5,840 bases of DNA from Porphyromonadaceae bacterium UBA2720 (GTDB lineage Bacteria > Bacteroidota > Bacteroidia > Bacteroidales > Muribaculaceae): positions 2,897 through 8,736 of the forward strand of contig DEKO01000177.1 in NCBI GenBank assembly GCA_002353885.1, read 5' to 3'. Of the stretch, positions 1-5,725 are shown in pieces. Both the position numbers and the translations under genes were made by a program. The notes under the pieces are model-generated. The model saw only the letters and a program-made list of their open reading frames with translations, made no database searches and was not told where the DNA came from. Numbering within the stretch: position 1 is the stretch's first letter; each line of letters begins with the position of its first letter.

Positions 1-1475
1 TGCGTACCGACTCTGTCAACCTCAGCGCGCTTGCCATCGGAACCATCAGCCAAGAAATCAAGCAGAATATCGGAGAAAGATACCTCAAGGTGCGCAAGTA
101 CCACACCAGCACCAAGGGTGCACAAGAGGCGCATGAAGCCATCAGGCCCACCTACATCAGCAACCACGAGATCACTGGAACGGCGCAGGAGAAGAAACTC
201 TATAACCTCATCTGGAAGCGCACCATCGCATCGCAGATGGCAGATGCCGAGCTTGAGCGAACCAGCGTCGACATTGCAGTGAGCAACCGTGACGAGCTCT
301 TCCAGGCAACAGGCGAAGTGGTCAAGTTTGACGGCTTCCTCAAGGTCTACTTCGAGTCGACCGACGATGATCAGGCCACGCCCGACGACCTCAACACGCT
401 GCCAGAGTTGCACCGAGGCGAGGGGCTGGGACTGCAAGAGATGGTGGCAATGCAACGTTTCACGCAGCAGCCGGTGCGATACAGCGAGGCGTCGCTCGTG
501 CGCAAACTCGAGGAACTGGGCATCGGACGACCGTCGACCTATGCGCCCACTATCTCGACCATACAGCAACGCGAGTATGTGGCACGTGGCGAGAGCAAGG
601 GCGAGAAGCGGGAGTTTGAGGTCATCACCCTCAAGGGCGACAAAATCACTTCCAAGACCAAGAGCGAACTTGTCGGCAGCGAGAAGGGAAAGCTCGTGCC
701 AACCGACGTGGGTATGGTGGTCAACGATTTTCTAATCAAGTACTTCCCCTCAATCCTGGACTATAACTTCACAGCACGGGTTGAGGAGACTTTCGACCAC
801 ATCGCCGAAGGCAATGAGCGCTGGAATGATGACATCGAGCGGTTCTATGCCGACTTCCACCCCAATATCCTGAAGGTGTCGACACTGCGGCTCGAGCACA
901 AGGTGGGCGAGCGCGTGCTGGGTAAGGATCCCAAGACCGGAAAGCCTGTCTCGGTCAAGATTGGCCGCTATGGGCCACTGGTGCAGCTCGGCAGCACCGA
1001 GTCTGAGGAGAAACCGCGATTTGCGTCACTGCTCAAGGAGCAGTCCATGGCCACCATCACACTCGACGAGGCGCTCAAACTCTTCGACCTGCCGCGAACC
1101 CTGGGGCAGTTTGAGGACGAGGATGTCGTTGTCGCTGTGGGACGCTTCGGGCCCTATGTCAAACATGGCAAGGAGTTTGTGTCCATCCCCAAGGACATCA
1201 TCCCGCAGGCACTCTCACTCGACGAGGCGCAGCAGCTCATCCTCGACAAGCGCAAAGCCGAGGCGCAGAAGCTGATCAAGACCTTCGAAGAGGAACCCGA
1301 GCTGCAGGTGCTCAATGGCCGCTATGGGCCATACATCAGCTACAAGAAGCAAAACTATAAGATTCCGCGCAAGCTGGATGCGGCGTCGCTCACATTGGAT
1401 GAGTGCCGCGCCATCATCGCCGACGAGGCCAATGCCTCGCGCCCCAAGCGCGCAGCGCGTCGCACGCGCAAGTGA
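1..1475 (+). CDS. topA: DNA topoisomerase I (type IA), 3' part, truncated at window start
   Basis: TopA cuts and reseals one DNA strand through a 5'-phosphotyrosine and relaxes negative supercoils behind polymerases. The frame is open from base 3 (490 codons, TGA 1473-1475). The window begins inside the ATG of the Y-M-R-T-D-S active-site motif, so the catalytic Tyr and the N-terminal Toprim domain lie just outside; the active-site Arg is the first full codon. Visible family blocks are QEAHEAIRP (123-149, with the conserved His), SEASLVRKLEELGIGRPSTY (about 483-542), and a block from LVPTDVG to ARVEETFDHIAEG (about 690-815). The C-terminus has no CxxC zinc ribbons. Instead it has three GR[YF]GP repeats (963-977, 1140-1154, 1317-1331) and ends in a basic tail, RPKRAARRTRK. 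From memory, this architecture is usual for Bacteroidetes TopA. No frameshift is seen. Identification is near certain; the true start is upstream. Confidence 0.97.
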   Translation, partial: RTDSVNLSALAIGTISQEIKQNIGERYLKVRKYHTSTKGAQEAHEAIRPTYISNHEITGTAQEKKLYNLIWKRTIASQMADAELERTSVDIAVSNRDELFQATGEVVKFDGFLKVYFESTDDDQATPDDLNTLPELHRGEGLGLQEMVAMQRFTQQPVRYSEASLVRKLEELGIGRPSTYAPTISTIQQREYVARGESKGEKREFEVITLKGDKITSKTKSELVGSEKGKLVPTDVGMVVNDFLIKYFPSILDYNFTARVEETFDHIAEGNERWNDDIERFYADFHPNILKVSTLRLEHKVGERVLGKDPKTGKPVSVKIGRYGPLVQLGSTESEEKPRFASLLKEQSMATITLDEALKLFDLPRTLGQFEDEDVVVAVGRFGPYVKHGKEFVSIPKDIIPQALSLDEAQQLILDKRKAEAQKLIKTFEEEPELQVLNGRYGPYISYKKQNYKIPRKLDAASLTLDECRAIIADEANASRPKRAARRTRK

Positions 1476-1501
1476 CGGTCAGGAAAAATCAAGGTTTTGT
1501 G

Positions 1502-1522
1502 ATTCGCGGTTTTGCCGCGAAT
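1502..1522 (+). terminator. Small hairpin after topA, first of two
   Basis: ATTCGCGG (1502-1509) and CCGCGAAT (1515-1522) form a perfect 8-bp stem around a 5-nt loop, 26 nt after the topA stop codon. No T-run follows. One base separates it from the next, stronger hairpin, so it may be part of a composite terminator or a 3'-end stabilising stem. The pairing is seen; the role is inferred. Confidence 0.5.
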
Positions 1523-1523
1523 G

Positions 1524-1561
1524 AGAGGAGCCTGGAGGCTACGGTCTCCAGGCTCCTCTTT
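1524..1561 (+). terminator. Strong hairpin, probable topA terminator
   Basis: AGAGGAGCCTGGAG (1524-1537) pairs perfectly with 1546-1559, giving 14 bp. The stem can continue through G1538-T1545 (wobble) and C1539-G1544 to close on TACG, which as RNA is C(UACG)G, a member of the very stable UNCG tetraloop class. Only a short TTT (1559-1561) follows, so the U-tract is weak. It lies between topA and the next gene's promoter, which fits a rho-independent terminator. The near-symmetric stem lacks a clear T-run on the other strand, so bidirectional action is not supported. Confidence 0.8.
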
Positions 1562-1567
1562 CGATAG

Positions 1568-1593
1568 AAAAAATCAAAAAAAATGATTTTTTT
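1568..1593 (+). other. A/T-only inverted repeat upstream of the promoter
   Basis: AAAAAATCA (1568-1576) is the reverse complement of TGATTTTTT (1584-1592), with a loop of seven A. It overlaps the start of the -33 box of the next promoter. It could act as an UP-like A-tract that raises promoter strength, or as a weak second terminator. The symmetry is seen; both roles are inferred. Confidence 0.4.
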
Positions 1594-1624
1594 GCCTGTG
1601 ATTCAGAAAAAAGTCGTACCTTTA
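1591..1624 (+). promoter_or_regulatory. Bacteroidetes-type promoter for the coiled-coil gene
   Basis: TTTG (1591-1594) is a -33 box, and TACCTTTA (1617-1624) matches the -7 consensus TAnnTTTG at all fixed positions but the last. The 22-nt spacing is slightly longer than the usual 19-21 or so. Transcription would start near 1630, giving a leader of about 20 nt with no Shine-Dalgarno sequence, as is common in this phylum. This suggests that the downstream gene is transcribed independently of topA. Confidence 0.65.
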
Positions 1625-1650
1625 CACTTTCAGACAAATTCGCTCTAGTT

Positions 1651-3975
1651 ATGGACTTTTTCAGCAAAGTGAAACGGGCCTTCGGCTTCACCGAAGACGG
1701 CAGTGATTTTGAGGACGAAATCAGGGTCGACTCGCGCACTACGCCATATGTCAACCCCTTCCGCAAGGACGGTGTTGACAAGCCTGCCGGCGCCGCCACA
1801 CAGGCCGCGTCAGCCCAGGACACCACGTCATCGGCATCTGACGCCGAGGTGGCTGCGCTCAAGGAGCAGATGAGGCAGATGATGACCATGATGCGCAACA
1901 TGCAGGCACAGCAAGTGCGCCAGGCCGAGATGCCCCAGAGCCATGAAACGCTGAAGACAGAGACAAAGCCTGCCAAGCCACACCATCGCGAAGAGCAACA
2001 AGACACCAACGAGGGCGACATCAAGCAACGGCTGCAACTGAGCGATGTGCAGCGCCGCACAGCGCAAGAGCGCGCCAATGCGCTGACCGAAAAAATCGAA
2101 CAACTGCAAGTGCGCATCAGCACACTCGAGAACGACAAGAAGGGACTGCTCAATAAGATACGCGTCATGGAAGTCAAAGCCGGCGGTGACGGCAGCACCG
2201 AGACCACAGATGCCATCGAGCGCATGATGGAGCAGCACCATGAGGAACTGGCTGAGAAAGACCAGCTTGTTGCACAAGTGCAGCTGAAACTTGACAAGGC
2301 CAACGCAACAATTGAAGCCTTGAACATCGAGATGCAAGGGGCGGCCCGTGCCGCCGACGAACGCTCGCAAGAAGCGATGGCCAAATTGCAGCTGCAGGTC
2401 GAGGAAACAACGGTCGCATTGACAGCCAAGGATAAAGAGATTACGGCCCTGCAGCAACAAGTCGAGGCGGTCACACGCGAGGCGGCAGCCAAGGACCAGG
2501 AGATGGAAACTCTCAAGGCAGAGCTGCAGGAGGCAAACGATAATCTGGAAATTGCCGCCCAGGTGCAGAAGAGACTCGATGAGGTAGAGCAATTTAAAGA
2601 ACGGAAAAATGCCGAGATCGCGCAACTCAAGGCCGAGGTTGAGCGACTGAGCCAGGACGAGGATACCAAGGAGCGACTCGAGCAAGCCGAGCAAGACAAC
2701 GCTCGACTGAACAAGACCATCGAGCAGATGAAAGCGATGGCCAAGGAAACTGCCGAGAAGCACAAACGCCGCGACATCGATGTGGCCAACCACATCGACG
2801 CGCTCAAGGCGCAATTGGCGTCGGCAGCGACTGTGGTCGAGCAACATCGCAATGAACGCGAGCATCTTGAGCAACAGCTGGCCAAACTCGAGGCCGAAGC
2901 TCAGAAGACAGCCGAGCTGCTGCAGGCCAAGGATGACGAGATGAGGGAAACACGTGCATCGCTCACCGTGGCCAATGCGCAGACCGAGCAGCTGAGGAAT
3001 GAACTGGACAAACTCAACGAAGAACTTGCGACAGCCAAGGCCGATGCACTGGGTGTGCAAACTGTGCTCGAGACAGCCCAGGCCGAGAAAAATAGTGTGT
3101 TGGCCGAGCGAGAATCGCTTCAAGCACAACTTGAGGCAGCTCGTGCACAGCGCACGGACACTGTGGCAGAACTGGAAACAGCTCTAGCTGACAAGAAAGG
3201 CATCGAGGCACAACTTGAGGCCGCCCTCGTCGACAAGAAGGCTATCGAGGAACAGCTAGAGGCAGAACGCGCTGACAAGAAGGGCGTCGAAGCCCAGCTA
3301 GAGGCTATCGTCGCCGTCAAGAAGGCCGTTGAGGCCCAGCTAGAGGCAGAACGAGCCCAGGTCGAGGAGCTATCGCACAATGCATCACAGGCGCAAGCGG
3401 CTCGAGAGCAGCTGCAACGGCAGTTTGAAGAAGTGTCACGTGCACTGGTGGATAAGGATAAGACGATTGACATGTTGACGGCCGAGCTCAACGAGGCCAA
3501 TGAGAACCTGGAAATTGCGGCACAGGTGCAGCAGCAGCTCGAACAAGTCGAACTGTTCAAGGAAAAGAAGAACGCCGAGATTGCTGGTCTAAAGCAGCAA
3601 ATCAAGCAGCTGGAACAACAGGTCGAACAACAGAAGCAAACGGCCATGCAAGCGAGCACCAGGGCTGATGAAACGAAACGCGATGATGCGCAAGTGCATG
3701 ACGATGACACTGAATCGCCTGTTGTGGCAGCTAAGAAAGGCAAAGTCGCAACTAAAACAAAGCCTGCGCCACAGCCCGCATCACGGCCCGAGCCTGTCAA
3801 ACGATCGGCCAAACAGCAACCGCGAGACCCGTTTGCGGGCATTGCCGACGACATCGATGACCTCGACTGGTTGCTGCCTGCTGTGCCCGACGCACCGCCA
3901 CTACCCGAACCTGAGCCCGAACCCGAGCCTCAGCCCAAAGTCAAACCCGATCCGCGACAATTGTCGCTGTTCTGA
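1651..3975 (+). CDS. Long coiled-coil protein with C-terminal sliding-clamp-like motif, function unknown
   Basis: A 774-residue protein with no family I can name. The N-terminus (1-45) opens MDFFSKVKRAFGF, followed by an acidic stretch and NPFRKDG. A short helix (66-92) is Met/Gln-rich. A long heptad-patterned, Glu/Lys/Gln/Ala-rich coiled coil fills about 124-665, with a Gly break near 178-182. It contains six tandem 14-residue units (487-570) and a 48-residue segment present twice (280-327 and 601-648). A basic, Pro-rich linker follows (about 690-727), then an acidic hydrophobic patch DDLDWLLP (736-743, holding the only Trp), a Pro-Glu tether (744-762) and the final five residues QLSLF. I see no cysteine, signal peptide or membrane segment, so it is likely cytoplasmic. 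QLSLF fits the known bacterial beta-clamp-binding consensus QL[SD]LF; clamp binding is inferred. The start follows the promoter at 1591-1624; no earlier in-frame alternative is convincing. It could instead be a structural or SMC-like scaffold, but no ATPase motif is present. Confidence 0.93.
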   Translation: MDFFSKVKRAFGFTEDGSDFEDEIRVDSRTTPYVNPFRKDGVDKPAGAATQAASAQDTTSSASDAEVAALKEQMRQMMTMMRNMQAQQVRQAEMPQSHETLKTETKPAKPHHREEQQDTNEGDIKQRLQLSDVQRRTAQERANALTEKIEQLQVRISTLENDKKGLLNKIRVMEVKAGGDGSTETTDAIERMMEQHHEELAEKDQLVAQVQLKLDKANATIEALNIEMQGAARAADERSQEAMAKLQLQVEETTVALTAKDKEITALQQQVEAVTREAAAKDQEMETLKAELQEANDNLEIAAQVQKRLDEVEQFKERKNAEIAQLKAEVERLSQDEDTKERLEQAEQDNARLNKTIEQMKAMAKETAEKHKRRDIDVANHIDALKAQLASAATVVEQHRNEREHLEQQLAKLEAEAQKTAELLQAKDDEMRETRASLTVANAQTEQLRNELDKLNEELATAKADALGVQTVLETAQAEKNSVLAERESLQAQLEAARAQRTDTVAELETALADKKGIEAQLEAALVDKKAIEEQLEAERADKKGVEAQLEAIVAVKKAVEAQLEAERAQVEELSHNASQAQAAREQLQRQFEEVSRALVDKDKTIDMLTAELNEANENLEIAAQVQQQLEQVELFKEKKNAEIAGLKQQIKQLEQQVEQQKQTAMQASTRADETKRDDAQVHDDDTESPVVAAKKGKVATKTKPAPQPASRPEPVKRSAKQQPRDPFAGIADDIDDLDWLLPAVPDAPPLPEPEPEPEPQPKVKPDPRQLSLF
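2488..2631 (+). repeat. Internal duplication, copy A (coiled-coil residues 280-327)
   Basis: This segment encodes 48 residues containing EANDNLEIAAQVQ and FKERKNAEIAQLK. It aligns without gaps to residues 601-648 of the same protein, with 32 of 48 residues identical by my count. That is far above what coiled-coil composition alone would give, because non-heptad features such as NLEIAAQV and KNAEIA are shared. It points to an ancestral internal duplication. Confidence 0.85.
3109..3360 (+). repeat. Six tandem 42-nt (14-residue) units in the coiled coil
   Basis: Residues 487-570 form six 14-residue units. The last four (3193-3360) are the clearest: KKGIEAQLEAALVD, KKAIEEQLEAERAD, KKGVEAQLEAIVAV and KKAVEAQLEAERAQ. 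The first two (3109-3192) are more diverged. Fourteen residues equal exactly two heptads, so gain or loss of a unit keeps both the reading frame and the coiled-coil register. The DNA copies differ at several synonymous and non-synonymous sites, so the array is not freshly amplified. Confidence 0.88.
3451..3594 (+). repeat. Internal duplication, copy B (coiled-coil residues 601-648)
   Basis: This is the partner of 2488-2631, with EANENLEIAAQVQ and FKEKKNAEIAGLK. It lies 321 residues after copy A, and the tandem 14-residue array sits between them. The two copies therefore flank the middle of the rod, which could mean that a larger segment was duplicated and then diverged. Confidence 0.85.
3958..3972 (+). 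other. C-terminal QLSLF, putative beta-sliding-clamp-binding motif
   Basis: The last five codons before TGA encode QLSLF (residues 770-774). The established bacterial clamp-binding pentapeptide is QL[SD]LF, found in replication and repair proteins that bind the DnaN groove, often at a flexible terminus. Here it follows a Pro-Glu tether, so it would be exposed. The match is seen; binding is inferred, since a five-residue motif can occur by chance. Confidence 0.6.
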
Positions 3976-3977
3976 GG

Positions 3978-3996
3978 TGGCCATGGCGCATGGCCG
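3978..3996 (+). other. Short inverted repeat between coiled-coil gene and amidase
   Basis: GGCCATG (3979-3985) and CATGGCC (3989-3995) form a 7-bp stem with a GCG loop, extendable by one T-G wobble pair (3978/3996). It starts 2 nt after the upstream stop codon. No T-run follows, so termination would be weak. The 66-nt gap shows no convincing -33/-7 promoter, so read-through into the amidase gene is possible. Confidence 0.4.
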
Positions 3997-4041
3997 CATC
4001 TTGTCCTGCATCCAAGTTTCAATCAATATCATACCCTATTC

Positions 4042-4665
4042 ATGTTCAGATATTTAGCGTCTTTGTTGCTCGTGTCGCTGGTGACGCTGTTCTGCTGCAC
4101 CAACAGCACACAGGCCAAATATGCCTCCAGCTCTAGCGCGCAACAGCAGTTAAAAAAACATTATCAAGAAATCTCACACCCAACGCCCAACTATTCAAGG
4201 GACAAAGTGAACGATGTGCAGGGAATTGTTTTGCATCACACCGCCGAACCGACTATTGAACGGTCGTTGGGTGTGCTCACTTCCAAGAAGAAAGGGGTGG
4301 GCACGCACGTCGTGATTGATACCGACGGAACGCGATACATCATGTGTCAGCCCGAGGTGGTCACCTTCCATGCCGGAAGGTCGAGGCTGGCGGGCCGGGA
4401 AAACTGCAACGAGTTTACTGTCGGCATCGAGTTTCAGGGCAATACGCTGGAGCAGCCATTAACTCATGACCAGATTCTCAGCGCCATCGACTACATGCTG
4501 CCGCTCATCAAGAAGTATCATATCCCCATCAGCAACATCGTCACCCACGAGATGGTGCGCGAAGCCTACAAGCGAGCGCATCCCGATGTGAGATGCTATG
4601 GCAAGGTCGACATAACCCAGGCTGAGTACAAGCGCGTGATGTCGGCACTTCGCAGGCGACTTTGA
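4042..4665 (+). CDS. Exported N-acetylmuramoyl-L-alanine amidase (Amidase_2 / PGRP fold)
   Basis: A 207-residue enzyme predicted to cut the bond between N-acetylmuramic acid and L-alanine in peptidoglycan. Residues 1-25 look like a Sec signal (FRY start, Leu/Val-rich core) with a likely signal-peptidase I cut after TQA (23-25). C18-C19 do not make a good lipobox. The Amidase_2 domain covers about 58-200: strand and zinc motif IVLHHTA (62-68, first ligand H65), THVVIDTDGTRY (88-99), FHAG (109-112), VGIEFQG (127-133, with the Glu conserved in AmpD-like enzymes), THE (168-170, second ligand H169), and GKVD (187-190), matching the K-x-D of AmpD so that D190 is the likely third ligand. The usual Pro-Gly after that Asp is absent, and C185 is an alternative ligand. 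It probably acts in the periplasm in wall turnover. No Shine-Dalgarno sequence is seen. Lysis, remodelling or defence against rivals cannot be told apart. Confidence 0.9.
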   Translation: MFRYLASLLLVSLVTLFCCTNSTQAKYASSSSAQQQLKKHYQEISHPTPNYSRDKVNDVQGIVLHHTAEPTIERSLGVLTSKKKGVGTHVVIDTDGTRYIMCQPEVVTFHAGRSRLAGRENCNEFTVGIEFQGNTLEQPLTHDQILSAIDYMLPLIKKYHIPISNIVTHEMVREAYKRAHPDVRCYGKVDITQAEYKRVMSALRRRL

Positions 4666-4680
4666 CCTCATAGATTCCCC

Positions 4681-4748
4681 TTTGACGGCCTTTGGCGGAT
4701 GTTGTTGGCTTTGGTGGTGGATGGTTTTCCGTCAAACTCACCAAATCC
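4681..4748. repeat. Structured intergenic repeat, copy 1
   Basis: A 68-nt element starting 15 nt after the amidase stop codon and homologous without gaps to 5773-5840 (about 55 of 68 bases match by my count). TTTGRYGG-like units start at 4681, 4691, 4701 and 4710, then the complementary CCGTCAAA (4729-4736) pairs perfectly with TTTGACGG (4681-4688). The last 23 nt (4726-4748) match copy 2 with one difference. Reverse-oriented units CCATCAAA (4748-4755) and TCATCAAA (4758-4765) continue beyond. The 10-10-9 unit spacing is not a multiple of three, which argues against coding. The element family is unknown to me. Confidence 0.75.
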
Positions 4749-4765
4749 CATCAAAGTTCATCAAA

Positions 4766-5003
4766 AATTATTTCACTGTTGTTTGCACCCCCAATTTTGA
4801 CAATTCCCGGTGTCACATAAAATCTTGAGCCGTGCAAGAGTTTGTCCAAGACTTAACCCAAGTCGGAAGATAATAAATGGTTTTGTTTTTCGTTATATAA
4901 TTGATTGGCCTTCTTGCCAGTGGCTTGTGGCACGGCGTGTAGAGCCTGAGCCGTGAAGCAGGCAAAAATAATTACCAGGCTTGTGACTATATACAGTTTA
5001 TTG
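4766..5003 (+). other. Intergenic leader region of the lipoprotein gene
   Basis: These 238 nt are A/T-richer than the flanking genes, and I see no convincing coding frame. An in-frame GTG at 4953 would add 17 residues (KQAKIITRLVTIYSLLM type) in front of an already complete lipoprotein signal, so I reject it as a start. A minor 5-bp hairpin (GACTT 4850-4854, AAGTC 4860-4864) and the pair TGCCA/TGGCA near 4914-4932 are too short to interpret. Confidence 0.5.
4896..4903 (+). promoter_or_regulatory. Possible -7 box for the lipoprotein gene
   Basis: TATAATTG matches TAnnTTTG except at one position and lies in an A/T-rich stretch. No TTTG stands at the expected 19-22 nt upstream; the nearest, at 4882-4885, is too close. 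If used, the transcript would carry a leader of roughly 90-100 nt. This is a weak call. Confidence 0.28.
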
Positions 5004-5549
5004 ATGATGAAAAAGATCCTTACTTTTGTAGTAGCAGCTATTGGAATGGCTGCGCTTACCGCTTGTGTGGGCGGCGACGGCAACAGCGAAGGCAATGCTG
5101 TTAGCCAAGACAGCACCACTAACGTAGCTCCCGACCAGCCTAAAGAGGCTTCGTCACTGATTGAGAAAGATCGCTTCACTTTCACCCTGCCCGAGGGCTG
5201 GGAAGACAACAATGCCGATAAAGAAACCAGCGCCAAATGCCGCAAGCCCAACAAGGATGACAAGAGCGCGTCGACCTACGCTGTAAGCATGTACGCTAAC
5301 ACTGCATCGTCGATGCAAACTGCCGAGAAGGCCGTTGCACACATGACCGAGAATGGTCTCAAGGCTGGTGACGACATGGTCGTCGGTGACAAGACATTCA
5401 AGGTGGTTAAACACAGCTCCGACCCCAATCACTGCTGGCTCTTCACCGACCTGCCTCAAGGCGACGGTGTGCTGCATGTAGAGGTTCTCATTGGCAATGC
5501 CAGCGATCCCGAGGTGCAACAACTCCTCGAAAGCGTCAAATTCAAATAA
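5004..5549 (+). CDS. Small lipoprotein of unknown function
   Basis: A 181-residue protein read from the first ATG of an ATGATGAAA pair (5004 or 5007; the sequence does not decide). MKKILTFVV is a short basic and hydrophobic signal ending in the lipobox LTAC (18-21), so C21 should be lipidated. The next residues, VGGDG, lack the acidic run described as a surface-export signal in Bacteroidetes, so a periplasm-facing anchor is more likely. A Ser/Asn/Asp-rich linker (25-55) leads to a compact domain of about 125 residues beginning FTFTLPEGW (58-66) and ending in LLESVKFK. This start, a central helix (TAEKAVAHM), and alternating strands (FKVVKHSS, HCWLFTDL, LHVEVLIG) recall small PsbP/Mog1-like lipoprotein domains, but I cannot assign a family. 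C79 and C144 could form a disulfide. It has no functional link to its neighbours that I can see. Confidence 0.88.
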   Translation: MMKKILTFVVAAIGMAALTACVGGDGNSEGNAVSQDSTTNVAPDQPKEASSLIEKDRFTFTLPEGWEDNNADKETSAKCRKPNKDDKSASTYAVSMYANTASSMQTAEKAVAHMTENGLKAGDDMVVGDKTFKVVKHSSDPNHCWLFTDLPQGDGVLHVEVLIGNASDPEVQQLLESVKFK

Positions 5550-5563
5550 CATCCACAGGCTAA

Positions 5564-5579
5564 AGCCCCGTCGCGGGCT
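5564..5579 (+). other. Small G/C hairpin after the lipoprotein gene
   Basis: AGCCC (5564-5568) and GGGCT (5575-5579) form a 5-bp stem with a 6-nt loop, 14 nt after the stop codon and 11 nt before a stronger hairpin. This copies the layout after topA, where a small hairpin precedes a strong one. Its role is unknown. Confidence 0.35.
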
Positions 5580-5590
5580 GAAGAACTATG

Positions 5591-5623
5591 ACACAGGGGT
5601 GCCCCATCGCGGCACCCCTGTGT
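5591..5623 (+). terminator. Strong hairpin, probable lipoprotein-gene terminator
   Basis: ACACAGGGGTGCC (5591-5603) pairs perfectly with GGCACCCCTGTGT (5611-5623), giving 13 bp around a 7-nt loop, and three more outer positions can pair with one G-T wobble. The sequence after it (TATGATTATG) has no T-run, so it may act as a processed 3' end or a factor-aided terminator rather than a classical intrinsic one. Confidence 0.65.
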
Positions 5624-5632
5624 TATGATTAT

Positions 5633-5657
5633 GTGACAGGGGGACGTTTTTTGTCAC
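5633..5657. repeat. REP-like palindrome (GTGACA ... TGTCAC)
   Basis: GTGACA (5633-5638) and TGTCAC (5652-5657) form a 6-bp stem enclosing GGGGGACGTTTTT. A GTGACA-GGGGAC-G-TTTT-TGTCAC layout resembles the short palindromes that I recall as spread by REP-associated tyrosine transposases (RAYT, Y1_Tnp family). Only one copy is in this window and there is no transposase gene, so the assignment rests on resemblance. Confidence 0.45.
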
Positions 5658-5725
5658 GGCAATGCTTCAGAAGTTTTATGACATGCCTGAACATCAACTG
5701 CCGAAGCGGAGATGGCAATGCCCTG

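Noticed and set aside
1539..3129. Long minus-strand open frames (up to 448 codons) opposite the coiled-coil gene
   Set aside because: Their Ser/Cys/Leu-rich translations are the antisense of Glu/Gln/Ala/Lys codons in the coiled coil. They show no domain and overlap a well-supported gene.
4016..4041. Possible promoter in front of the amidase (TTTC ... TATCATACC)
   Set aside because: Neither box fits TTTG / TAnnTTTG well, so I left it out; read-through from the upstream gene is as likely.
4541..4744. Minus-strand open frame from TTG reading MVSLTENH..., similar to the start of the one at 5654-5836 (MVSLMEIF...)
   Set aside because: Both starts are the shared repeat read backwards. The 10-10-9 unit spacing is not kept in multiples of three, the starts are TTG, and the copy 1 frame runs into the amidase gene. 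The likeness is explained by DNA repeat homology rather than a protein family.
4826..4955. TGAGCCGTG occurring twice (4826-4834 and 4947-4955)
   Set aside because: Nine bases with no symmetry and no relation to promoter boxes; this could easily be chance.
4953..5003. GTG start for the lipoprotein, adding 17 residues
   Set aside because: The extension would bury the standard MKK signal start and its lipobox distance. The ATG pair at 5004/5007 gives a normal signal length.
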